Shown here in pieces: positions 9,800 through 17,610 of a DNA stretch of 55,694 nt. Origin of the DNA: Rhodococcus sp. RD6.2 (GTDB lineage Bacteria > Actinomycetota > Actinomycetes > Mycobacteriales > Mycobacteriaceae); assembly GCF_001040705.1 (NCBI RefSeq), contig NZ_CVQP01000008.1, forward strand, positions 1 through 55,694. The letters run 5' to 3'. Positions within the stretch are counted from its first letter, which is position 1. The number at the start of each line of letters is the position of its first letter. The notes below the pieces were generated by a model. The model did no database searches. It was not told the DNA's origin and saw only the letters and a list, made by a program, of their open reading frames with translations. Both the position numbers and the translations under genes were made by a program.

Positions 9800-11118
9800 A
9801 GTCCCGCTCCTGTCGTACCTGCGGCCGCCGTGGCCTCAGCGAGACCGGCGGCCAGCGCCTCGGCGCCATCCGTGTCGAGTTCGTGCACCGTCAGTCGAAT
9901 ACGCTCGGCGCCCGATTCGGTGCCGAGGGCGAAGCTGTCTCCGGTGCGGACGATCCAGCCGCGCCGCATCAACTGCCCGGCGACGGCATGCGCGTCGGTG
10001 CCGGTGTCCACCCAGACGTTGACACCGTCGCCGCTCCTGGCGGTGATTCCGCGTTCTCGCAGAAGCTCGACGAACTGGGTGTTCTGCCGGTGGTAGTGGA
10101 CGGCGGCAGCGCGTATTCGGTCCTGCACCGTCTCGTCGGTGAGGAGCGCGTGCACGGTGCGCTGGAGGAAGTGGCTCACCCATTTCGTTCCGCCGCTGAT
10201 CTGTTTGGCGAACCGCTCCGCGGTACCCGGGTCGCTCGCCACCAGCGCGACCCGCAAGTCGGGGCCGAGGAATTTCGACACCGACCGCACCAGTGCCCAC
10301 CGCTGATGGGTGCGCGAGATGATGCTGCGGTACCGGCTCTGGGAGAGGAGGGAGAAGTGGTCGTCCTCGATGACCAGCACGTGCGGATGATCGGCGAGCG
10401 CGTCCTGAAGCTCTGAGGCCCGTGACGGTGTGAGGCTCACTCCGGTCGGGTTGTGGGCGCGAGGCGTGCACACGACGGCGCGGGCGCCGGCCTCCAGCGC
10501 GGAACGCAATCCATCGGCTGTCATCCCCTCGCCGTCGACGCGGATGGGGACGGGCCGGTAGCCGGCGCGCCGGACTGCGTTGATGCTGGTGAGGAAGCAG
10601 GGGTCCTCGAGGGCGACCGCATCGCCATGGCTGAGGGCCTGGGAGAGCAGCTTCTCGATTGCATCGACGGCACCGCTGGTCACCGTCAGGCGGAACTCGC
10701 GCGGCTGATCGGCGGCGAACCGCGGCGTTGCCCACGCTCCTAGCCCCGGGTCGATGGTCGACTCGCCGTACAGCACCGGTGGGGACGGCAACAGCTGCAC
10801 CATCGCAGGGTTGGGCAGGAGGTCCCGGTCCGGGTTCCCGTGGCTGACATCCCGAAGGACCGTGTCCGGGGCGAATCCCTCCTCGACGAACCGTGGGGCC
10901 CGAGTGATCGACGTGCCCGCGCCCCGGTTGGTGACCGCGACACCCGCGACGGTCAGCTGACGATAGGCCGCGACCACGGTGTTGCGGTTCACGCCGAGCG
11001 TCTTCGCCAGCTCGCGCACCGGGGGCAGTCCTTCCCCAGCGCCCAGCGCGCCCGTGTCCACCAGCAGGCGCACACTGCCGGCGATCTCGGCTGCCGTCCT
11101 GCCCTTGATTTCCGCCAC
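9796..11118 (-). CDS. ptsJ: PtsJ/MocR-type regulator (GntR wing-helix plus aminotransferase domain)
   Basis: This 440-residue protein has an N-terminal GntR DNA-binding domain (about 8-72; LPPVRELAKTLGVNRNTVVA) and an aminotransferase-like effector domain with HNPTGVSLTPSRA, VIEDDHFSLLS and an intact PLP lysine, Lys282, in VRSVSKFLGPDLR. PtsJ proteins control pyridoxal kinase genes in response to B6 vitamers. Here the gene diverges from yggS-pdxY and is coupled to two aminotransferase genes, which supports the same role. The GTG at 11118 is chosen because GGAAGG lies about 9 bases upstream and the wing-helix then begins at its normal place; the frame stays open far upstream. The symbol is by family resemblance. 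Confidence 0.85.
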   Translation of the reverse strand: MAEIKGRTAAEIAGSVRLLVDTGALGAGEGLPPVRELAKTLGVNRNTVVAAYRQLTVAGVAVTNRGAGTSITRAPRFVEEGFAPDTVLRDVSHGNPDRDLLPNPAMVQLLPSPPVLYGESTIDPGLGAWATPRFAADQPREFRLTVTSGAVDAIEKLLSQALSHGDAVALEDPCFLTSINAVRRAGYRPVPIRVDGEGMTADGLRSALEAGARAVVCTPRAHNPTGVSLTPSRASELQDALADHPHVLVIEDDHFSLLSQSRYRSIISRTHQRWALVRSVSKFLGPDLRVALVASDPGTAERFAKQISGGTKWVSHFLQRTVHALLTDETVQDRIRAAAVHYHRQNTQFVELLRERGITARSGDGVNVWVDTGTDAHAVAGQLMRRGWIVRTGDSFALGTESGAERIRLTVHELDTDGAEALAAGLAEATAAAGTTGAGL

Positions 11119-11171
11119 CGCGAATGTCCTTCCATCACACCGATGTCGACTTGAACTAGACCATGTAATGT

Positions 11172-11185
11172 TTGGCCTATGCCAA
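11172..11185. promoter_or_regulatory. Inverted repeat at the ptsJ-yggS divergent promoter
   Basis: TTGGC-CTAT-GCCAA straddles the yggS ATG at 11179, in the 60-base space between the divergent ptsJ-like and yggS genes. A TAATGT hexamer at 11166-11171 ends 7 bases before the ATG, the arrangement of leaderless actinobacterial transcripts. The repeat could be the site through which the PtsJ-like regulator controls the B6 genes; this is inference. Confidence 0.4.
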
Positions 11186-11964
11186 GTGTATCCGATGCAT
11201 CGAGTGGCCCGGAGTACCCGTGTGCAGTGACTGTCGACGATTTCGAGCGCAATATCGCTTCGGTACAGGCCCGCATCGCCGCAGCAGCCGAACGATCGGG
11301 TCGCGACGCGTCCGAGATTCGTCTGCTGCCGGTGAGCAAGACCGTCGGCGAGGACAGAGTCCGCTTGGCAGTGCAGGCAGGATGCCGCGAACTCAGCGAG
11401 AACAATGTGCAGGAAGCCAAACGCAAGCATGGAAACCTCGCCGACCTCGATATTCGATGGTCGGTCATCGGACATCTGCAGACCAACAAGGCGCGGGACG
11501 TCGCCGCCTTCGCTGCAGAATTCCAGGCGTTGGACAGTCTGCGTGTGGCCGAGGTACTCGACCGCCGCCTCCATGCGGCCGGACGTTCCCTCGACGTCTA
11601 CGTGCAGGTCAACACCTCGGCCGAAGAGTCCAAGTACGGCCTGGAACCGGCCGCCGTGCCGGCATTCGTCGCCGCACTGCCGCAGTTCACCGCGCTGCGG
11701 GTTCGTGGCTTCATGACACTGGCCCTGTTCACCGCCGACACACCCCGTGTCCGTGGCTGTTTTCGGCTTCTGCGTACGGTCCGTGACCGCGCCCGCGACA
11801 CCGATCCCGACCTCATCGGCCCGGGTGAGCTGTCGATGGGCATGTCCGGTGACTACGAGGTCGCCATCGAGGAAGGCGCGGACTGTGTTCGGTTGGGCCA
11901 GGCCATCTTCGGAGCCCGGACCACCGCGAACGACCTCTACTGGCCCACGCCCACGAAACAATGA
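11179..11964 (+). CDS. YggS/PROSC family PLP-binding homeostasis protein
   Basis: This 261-residue protein belongs to the COG0325 family, a TIM-barrel PLP carrier without known catalytic activity that buffers free PLP. LLPVSKTV holds the PLP lysine, Lys54. NNVQEAKRKH, IRWSVIGHLQTNKA and the C-terminal LSMGMSGDYEVAIEEGADCVRLGQAIFG are diagnostic. It is the first gene of a pair with the pyridoxal kinase gene, overlapping it by 4 bases. A leaderless start at ATG 11179 fits the TAATGT element; a GTG at 11227 would remove 16 residues that are not conserved in the family and is a real alternative. Location next to a kinase and a PLP-responsive regulator fits B6 control. Confidence 0.9.
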   Translation: MPSVSDASSGPEYPCAVTVDDFERNIASVQARIAAAAERSGRDASEIRLLPVSKTVGEDRVRLAVQAGCRELSENNVQEAKRKHGNLADLDIRWSVIGHLQTNKARDVAAFAAEFQALDSLRVAEVLDRRLHAAGRSLDVYVQVNTSAEESKYGLEPAAVPAFVAALPQFTALRVRGFMTLALFTADTPRVRGCFRLLRTVRDRARDTDPDLIGPGELSMGMSGDYEVAIEEGADCVRLGQAIFGARTTANDLYWPTPTKQ

Positions 11965-12890
11965 TCATGAGTATGGATCAGGCGCACTGCGTCGGCGCCG
12001 GCAATCTGGACGCCCGGTACCTCGAACTCGATCCCCGTCCCGTGGACGTCTTGGCCATAGGCTCGCAACTGGCCTACGGCTCAGTCGGCCTCAACGCGGC
12101 CGTCCCCGTATACGAGGCCGCCGGTCTGCGATGTGCCGCAGTGCCCACCACGATTCTCAGCGTATTGCCTCACTACCCGTCCATGCACCGGGCGGACCTG
12201 TCCACGGACTGGCTGTGGGAGGTCCTGCACGACTTGGACCTCAGTGGTGCACTCCGCCGGCTGCGCACCATCAGCGTCGGCTACCTGGCTCTGCCTGAAC
12301 ACGCCGCGGTCATTGCCGAATGGTCCAGGTCGCGTACCGGATCGCCCGTCGACAGTCCGTTCGTGCTCGACCCGACGCTCGGCGACGTGGACCTCGGCTT
12401 CTACAACGATCCGAATGTAGCTGCAGCGCTCCGACGATGGCTCCTTCCGATGGCCACAGGACTGACCCCCAACCTCTTCGAGCTCGCGCTCCTCTCCGAA
12501 TGTCCGCTCTCCTCCCTGACACGACTCGAGGACGTGACGGCCGCGGCGCGAAGCCTCATGACGCCCCAGATGCAATGGATCGCCGTCACGGGCCTGCGCC
12601 GCACGACCGTGGGCAACGACAGTTCCCGCGTCGGCCGGATCGGTGAGCTCATTATCACCCACGACACCACGCGAATCCTCTCGCGCCCTGTCGTTCCCGC
12701 TGCTCCTGCAGGGGTCGGGGACACCTTCACCGCGTCATTGATCTCACGACTGCTCTCGGGTCACGACCTCTCACAGGCCGTTGACGCCGCCGCCGAATAC
12801 ACCGCACACCAGATCTGCCGGGAGGACCGTCCGACAGACTCAGGTGTATCCCGAGTTGAAACGTCTTGCCGCCGATGGACTGATACGTGA
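11961..12890 (+). CDS. pdxY: Pyridoxal kinase (PdxY type), C-terminus altered
   Basis: This 309-residue ribokinase-fold protein is predicted to phosphorylate pyridoxal to PLP. VDVLAIGSQLAYGSVGLNAAV (from residue 29) corresponds to the family opening, LTPNLFELALLSECP is at about 168-182, and the catalytic Asp254 is in AGVGDTFTASL. Residues 1-28 are an extra N-terminal stretch. After AAEYTAHQI (about 285) the usual last 15-20 residues are replaced by unrelated sequence, because the frame runs out of phase into a padR fragment. The ATG overlaps the yggS stop by 4 bases. The core is complete, so the enzyme could still work, but the tail normally packs on the fold. Confidence 0.85.
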   Translation: MIMSMDQAHCVGAGNLDARYLELDPRPVDVLAIGSQLAYGSVGLNAAVPVYEAAGLRCAAVPTTILSVLPHYPSMHRADLSTDWLWEVLHDLDLSGALRRLRTISVGYLALPEHAAVIAEWSRSRTGSPVDSPFVLDPTLGDVDLGFYNDPNVAAALRRWLLPMATGLTPNLFELALLSECPLSSLTRLEDVTAAARSLMTPQMQWIAVTGLRRTTVGNDSSRVGRIGELIITHDTTRILSRPVVPAAPAGVGDTFTASLISRLLSGHDLSQAVDAAAEYTAHQICREDRPTDSGVSRVETSCRRWTDT

Positions 12891-13269
12891 ACAAGGGGAA
12901 GGCCCGCGCGGCCGCCGGCCGTACGAGATCACCGAAGACGGCCTGAAAGAGCTTCGCCAGTGGTTGGTGGTCACAGCCCCGGACCACTCATTGAGAAACG
13001 AGACCATCCTGCGGTCCTTCGCGTTGTGGCTCGTCGAGCCGGAGGAGACACGAGAGTTCCTGTCCGGGGAGCTCGAGCACCACCGAGCGCGGCTCCGCGG
13101 AATGCGAGTGCTCAAACAGAGTCTCGACCTCGCCAGTCCCGCTGATCGGGCAGCACTGCTCGGCTTGGAGGCAGGAATCCGACGCCTGGAGGCAATGATC
13201 TCCTGGGCCGAATGGGCAATCGAGACGGTCGCGACCTGGCCGAGCCGCGAGGAGCAGGCATCTACATGA
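12841..13269 (+). pseudogene. PadR family regulator lacking its N-terminus
   Basis: From CAG at 12841 the frame reads QVYPELKRLAADGLIREQG, the second half of a PadR winged helix, and then RPYEITEDGLKELRQWL and a helical C-terminal domain ending EEQAST. PadR proteins normally have about 35 more residues before this point, carrying the first two helices of the DNA-binding domain. Those codons are absent: the sequence before 12841 belongs to pdxY in another phase. A deletion joining pdxY and padR just before 12841 explains both altered ends. A TTG codon at 12781 leaves the frame open, but the resulting residues are not PadR-like. Confidence 0.75.
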
Positions 13270-13523
13270 AGGACACCACGACAAGCATCGAGCTAGAAGA
13301 CGGCCGCCAGATCGGATTCGCCGAATTCGGTGACCCCACCGGCAGGCCCTGCTTCTTCGTCCACGGCTACTCGTCTTCTCGGTCGACGGCGGGCTGGACC
13401 ATGCCGGGGGAGCTGCTCGAGCGCCACGCCAGTCGGATCATCGCCATCGACCGCCCGCATTACGGGCTGTCGTCGTCACACCCGGCAGCGCCCTGTGGCT
13501 GTTGCGGTCGCTCTGCGCCCTGA
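13266..13523 (+). pseudogene. Truncated alpha/beta hydrolase
   Basis: ATG at 13266 overlaps the padR stop. The product opens like an alpha/beta hydrolase: IELEDGRQIGFAEFGDPTGR, then FFVHGYSSSRSTAGW with the oxyanion HG, then IIAIDRPHYGLSSS. The family is 260-300 residues long; this frame ends after 85, right after the strand 4 region, with PCGCCGRSAP, before the nucleophile elbow. Bases 13524-13777 contain no recognisable continuation, so the catalytic serine, aspartate and histidine are all missing. It was probably an operon partner of padR. Confidence 0.75.
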
Positions 13524-13777
13524 CCGCCTCGACGTTGGCCAAAGCGGCCGACGGGGACGCTGACCCGTGGTCATCGCACCTCGACCCGTAGAGCCGGTGC
13601 GCAGAGGCGGAGGCCCTCGCGACGCGGAGTGGGCCAACCGTCTCACTTCGGTGCATCCGTGATGACGGGTCGAGACGCCCCCTCCGTGCCTCTTGCCGGC
13701 CCGCGTCATAGTGTTGTCGTCACCTGGGCTGATGCAGTCTCCATGTGGATGTCGCGAGAACGGACGGGCAGGAACGG

Positions 13778-14911
13778 ATGCTTGACGAGCGCGTACTACG
13801 TGTCCTGGCCGAGGGCGCGTCGATGATGCGACGTGATGTCGACAGCATCACGGAGGACTGCATCGACCGCGGGATGAATGAGATTCCCTCGTACCGGGCG
13901 ATTCCTGTCGATGACCTGAGGAACTCGCTCCACCGCAATGTGATGCGTTCGGCCGAGGTCCTTGAGTGCGGAGACGTCCCGGCTCCCGAGACCGTGGCGG
14001 AGGCCACCGGTACGACCGCGGAGCGGGCCGCGCAGGGAATCCCGATCGAGGACATCATCCGCGGTTACCGATTGTCGATAACCGTGATCTATGAGCGGTT
14101 CAACGAGTGGGCAGCTCGGGAGCAGGTCGATCCAGCCCAGGTGCTCGCCGGCGCCCGTCTACTCTGGCGCCTCGGCGACCACTTCATCAGCCAGGCCGCG
14201 GTGACATACCAGCGCATCGGTATCGAGAATGCATTGGAGGAGGACAGGGCGCGGACGAACTTCATTCGCGATGTGGTCACCGGCTCGTTCGGTTCGGTGA
14301 TCGCCTCGGAGTATGGCCTGTCCCCCACAAGCTCCTACCATCCCCTCATCGCGCAACCGATCGACGGTGTCGGCCACCATGCCCTCCGGCAACGTCTGGA
14401 ATCGACGGGACGAAGCGGCGATCGTGCGGCGCTGACATGCGTGTGGGACGAGCGTTGCATCGGGGTGAGCCCCCGAAAGCCCGATCCCGGCCGGCTCGGT
14501 GTTGTTGCACTCGGGCCATCGTGCGAGCCCGCCTCTGCCGCAGCGGCGATGCAGATCGCCGAACTGGTGTACGCCGTCGTAGCGCCTCGCGGCGTGCCGG
14601 GGGTCTACACACTCGACGATGTGACCTGGCGGGCAGCTGCACGGTGCGAGCCCGTGGTTTGCGAGTGGCTACGCGATAGATATCTCAATCCCCTTCGTGC
14701 ACAAGACCGTTCATCTCGCGAGCTGGAGGACACGCTTGCGGTCTTCCTCAAGCATCGCCGCAATGTCCAATCTGCCGCTGCCGCCCTCGTGGTGCACCCG
14801 AACACGCTCCGATACAGGTTGAACAAGATCCAGGCACTGCTCGATGTCGACCTCGAGTGCACCGACGTGATCATCGGGCTCAGCTGGGCGCTCGAGATCG
14901 GCATCGATTGA
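13778..14911 (+). CDS. PucR-type transcriptional regulator
   Basis: This 377-residue regulator has a C-terminal PucR helix-turn-helix: LEDTLAVFLKHRRNVQSAAA, then LVVHPNTLRYRLNKIQ, then LLDVDLECTD. The N-terminal two thirds is helical, with GIPIEDIIRGYRLSITVIYERF resembling the N-terminal domain of actinobacterial CdaR/PucR-like regulators. The ATG at 13778 has AGGAA upstream; an ATG at 13745 has no such site. PucR-type proteins commonly activate adjacent catabolic operons when the substrate is present. Its neighbour in the same orientation, 150 bases on, is a transporter gene, so it probably controls the transporter-thiolase-ligase-SDR cluster. Confidence 0.8.
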   Translation: MLDERVLRVLAEGASMMRRDVDSITEDCIDRGMNEIPSYRAIPVDDLRNSLHRNVMRSAEVLECGDVPAPETVAEATGTTAERAAQGIPIEDIIRGYRLSITVIYERFNEWAAREQVDPAQVLAGARLLWRLGDHFISQAAVTYQRIGIENALEEDRARTNFIRDVVTGSFGSVIASEYGLSPTSSYHPLIAQPIDGVGHHALRQRLESTGRSGDRAALTCVWDERCIGVSPRKPDPGRLGVVALGPSCEPASAAAAMQIAELVYAVVAPRGVPGVYTLDDVTWRAAARCEPVVCEWLRDRYLNPLRAQDRSSRELEDTLAVFLKHRRNVQSAAAALVVHPNTLRYRLNKIQALLDVDLECTDVIIGLSWALEIGID

Positions 14912-14987
14912 CGGCGACGGATTGTTCAAATCTCCAATAATCTTCGGACTGGTGCCCGTCGACTAGCGGACTGTGTCACCACATGCT

Positions 14988-15001
14988 TGTTCAAGCGAAC
15001 A
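14988..15001. promoter_or_regulatory. Putative operator upstream of the MHS transporter
   Basis: TGTTC-AAGC-GAACA is a perfect inverted repeat 57 bases before the transporter start. A related ATTGTTCAAA lies at 14921-14930. It is a candidate site for the neighbouring PucR-type regulator. Confidence 0.35.
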
Positions 15002-15058
15002 TGACCGCCATCACAGGCGAGGGCTGTCATGCGAACTCGAGCTTGCGGAGGCATGTGT

Positions 15059-16360
15059 ATGGAATCGAAGATCGCCGAGGTATCCCACGTCCCGGCCGTG
15101 GAACGCCCGTATAGGCAAATCGCTGCTGCTGTCGTCGGAAACCTCATCGAGTGGTACGACTGGTACATCTACTCGCTGCTCGCGGTCTATTTCGCCGAGC
15201 AGTACTTTCCCAGCGACACCGAAGGTAGCCTCGTCCCGCTGCTGGCGGCACTCGGCGTCTTTGCGGTCGGCTTCTTCATGCGTCCGCTCGGGAGCTTGTT
15301 CCTCGGCCGACTCGGTGATCGCTACGGGCGGAAGAAGGCACTTCAAACCACTGTTTCGTTGATGGGGGTCGGCAGCCTGCTGATCGGGTTGTCTCCTACC
15401 TACGATCAGATCGGCCTTCTCGCTCCGGTGATCCTCATCGCGGCGCGGTTGCTCCAGGGCTTGTCCACGGGCGGCGAATATGGTTCCGCCTCCGCGTTTC
15501 TCGTCGAATCGGCCCCGCCGAACCGGCGGGGGTTCTTCTCGAGCTTCTTCTATCTGGGCGCGACGGCCGGCAATGTTGCAGCTGTCGGGTCTGTTGCTCT
15601 GCTCTCGGGAATCCTCGATCAAGCCGCGATGGAGTCATGGGGATGGCGTGTGCCCTTCTTGATCGGCGCTGCGGCGTCGTTGTGCGCCATCTGGATTCGC
15701 CGTAGCAGCGTGGAGACTCTCACCGCGGCTGAAGTGCCATCGGGAAGCCCGGCGAAGTCCGGAATGTTCGACTTCGTCCGGCAGCATCCCCGTCAGACTC
15801 TGCAGGTGGTCGGGATGCAACTCGGACCATCTGTCGCCTTCTACACCTGGGTTGTGTTCTTGCCGACGTACGCGCAGATCACGGTTGGTTTCGATCGGGC
15901 AGAGTCGATCCGTATCGGACTGATTTCCCTGATCTTCTTCTGGGCTGTCGTGCCCGTATGTGGATGGGCCTCCGACAAGGTCGGCCGCAAGCCGTTCTTG
16001 TATGCCAGCTCCCTCGCCTTCACCGTGGGCACAGTGCCGTTGTTGGGGATGCTGTCGAACAGCTTCTGGAGCCTGCTTGTCGTGCAGTGTGCCGGCATGG
16101 CCGCGCTGGCGTGTTTCGCGTCCATCGCGTCAGCGGTCCAGGCCGAGCTCTTCCCCTCCCGGATTCGCGTCCTCGGTATCGGATTTCCCTATGCGCTCAC
16201 AGTGGCGATCTTCGGTGGAACAGGTCCCTACATCGCCACGTGGCTGATCGACTCGGGTCGAACCTCACTGTTCAGTTGGTACATCGCAGCCCTGTCCGCC
16301 ATCACCTTCCTGACCTTCGTCTCCATGCCGGAGACCGCCCGCAAACCTCTCGAGGACTGA
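15059..16360 (+). CDS. MFS transporter, metabolite:H+ symporter (MHS) family
   Basis: This 433-residue membrane protein has about 12 hydrophobic segments. GNLIEWYDWYIYS at about 20-32 is the MHS signature (proline/betaine, shikimate, dicarboxylate and aromatic acid symporters). GRLGDRYGRKKAL between helices 2 and 3 is the MFS loop motif, ARLLQGLSTGGEYGSA is in helix 4-5, and a second loop motif DKVGRKPF follows in the second half. The ATG at 15059 is preferred because GGAGG lies 7 bases upstream; ATG 15053 would leave only one base. It probably imports the acid that the next three genes activate and degrade. The substrate is not predictable. Confidence 0.88.
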   Translation: MESKIAEVSHVPAVERPYRQIAAAVVGNLIEWYDWYIYSLLAVYFAEQYFPSDTEGSLVPLLAALGVFAVGFFMRPLGSLFLGRLGDRYGRKKALQTTVSLMGVGSLLIGLSPTYDQIGLLAPVILIAARLLQGLSTGGEYGSASAFLVESAPPNRRGFFSSFFYLGATAGNVAAVGSVALLSGILDQAAMESWGWRVPFLIGAAASLCAIWIRRSSVETLTAAEVPSGSPAKSGMFDFVRQHPRQTLQVVGMQLGPSVAFYTWVVFLPTYAQITVGFDRAESIRIGLISLIFFWAVVPVCGWASDKVGRKPFLYASSLAFTVGTVPLLGMLSNSFWSLLVVQCAGMAALACFASIASAVQAELFPSRIRVLGIGFPYALTVAIFGGTGPYIATWLIDSGRTSLFSWYIAALSAITFLTFVSMPETARKPLED

Positions 16361-16362
16361 CC

Positions 16363-17610
16363 GTGACCACTGCTTCCAACTCTGCTTCCGTTCAGATAGC
16401 CGGCGCAGGAATGACTACCTTCGGCCGCCACCGGGACCGCTCCGTGGCCGACCTCGCCGCCGAGGCCGTGCACGCAGCGGTCGCCGACGCTGCTCTCTCC
16501 CTGTCGGACATCGACGTCGCGTTCTATGCAAACACCACGCAATCGCCGCTGGAAGGTCAGCACATGATCGGCGGACAGATTGCCTTACGCAGACTCGGCT
16601 TGGGGGGAATCCCTATCTTCAACGTCGAGAATGCTTGTGCCAGTGGAACAAGCGCGTTCCACCTCGCGGTCGCTCACGTCAGGGCAGGGCTCGCTGATGT
16701 CGCGCTGGCCGTCGGCGCGGAGAAGATGAATGTCGGTGATCGTGCCCGCGCGATGGCGGTGTTCGACGGAGCGTACGACACCTCCAGGCCCGAGACCCTC
16801 GCCGAGACCCTTGTCGAGCTCGGTGGCGACATCGATGACTCCACCATCGGTCAGCGCTCCGTGTTCATGGACATCTATGCTGCAGTTGCGCGCGCACACA
16901 TGCGCGAGTTCGGCACGACCGAAGAACAGATCGCTGCCGTCGCCGCCAAGAACCACCTGCACGCCGTTCACAACGAACGCGCCTTCTACAGAGCAGAGAT
17001 GACGGTTCGCGAGGTGCTCGCTGCACGTCCTCTCGCGCCACCGTTGACGGTACCGATGTGTGCCCCGCTCACTGACGGCGCAGCGGCGGTGGTGGTGGGA
17101 AGCGCCGAGGCTCTCCGGAACCTCGGCGTCCCCGACCCCGTCGATGTGATGGCCAGCGTGGTGGTGTCCGGTCAGGATCGCGATCTCGGCGACTGGAATC
17201 GACACGTCACCCGTGTCGCGGGGCGCGCCGCCTACGAACAAGCAGGTGTGGGTCCGGGTGATGTCGACGTCGCAGAGGTGCACGATGCGACCGCATTCGC
17301 AGAGATTCTGGTGAGTGAGATGTTGGGCTTGTGTGAGCCCGGCAGCGGAGGAATGGCGGCGGCGAGCGGAGTGACCACGATTGGTGGGCGAATCCCCGTC
17401 AATCCGTCGGGCGGGCTCGAATCGAAAGGACACCCCCTTGCCGCGACCGGACTCGGTCAGATCTTCGAACTCGTCGAGCAGCTTCGTGGCCGAGCGGGAG
17501 TCCGGCAGGTCACCGATGCGCGGATCGGCTTGACCGAGAACGGAGGCGGATTCCTCGGGTACGAGGAGGCCGTCGCCGCGGTCACCATTCTCGGAAGGAT
17601 CGATTCGTGA
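16363..17610 (+). CDS. Thiolase-family protein (SCP-x/lipid-transfer type)
   Basis: This 415-residue thiolase superfamily member is of the non-classical SCP-x/Ltp subgroup. The nucleophile region NVENACASGTSAFHLA carries Cys92, VAEVHDATAFAEI corresponds to the second active-site loop, and VNPSGGLESKGHPLAATG to the C-terminal histidine loop. In steroid catabolism, relatives act as thiolases or, with a DUF35 partner, as retro-aldolases; no DUF35 gene is present here. The start is GTG 16363, just 2 bases after the transporter stop, with GAGGA upstream. Its end overlaps the acyl-CoA synthetase start by 4 bases. It probably cleaves the CoA thioester made by the downstream ligase. Confidence 0.87.
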   Translation: MTTASNSASVQIAGAGMTTFGRHRDRSVADLAAEAVHAAVADAALSLSDIDVAFYANTTQSPLEGQHMIGGQIALRRLGLGGIPIFNVENACASGTSAFHLAVAHVRAGLADVALAVGAEKMNVGDRARAMAVFDGAYDTSRPETLAETLVELGGDIDDSTIGQRSVFMDIYAAVARAHMREFGTTEEQIAAVAAKNHLHAVHNERAFYRAEMTVREVLAARPLAPPLTVPMCAPLTDGAAAVVVGSAEALRNLGVPDPVDVMASVVVSGQDRDLGDWNRHVTRVAGRAAYEQAGVGPGDVDVAEVHDATAFAEILVSEMLGLCEPGSGGMAAASGVTTIGGRIPVNPSGGLESKGHPLAATGLGQIFELVEQLRGRAGVRQVTDARIGLTENGGGFLGYEEAVAAVTILGRIDS

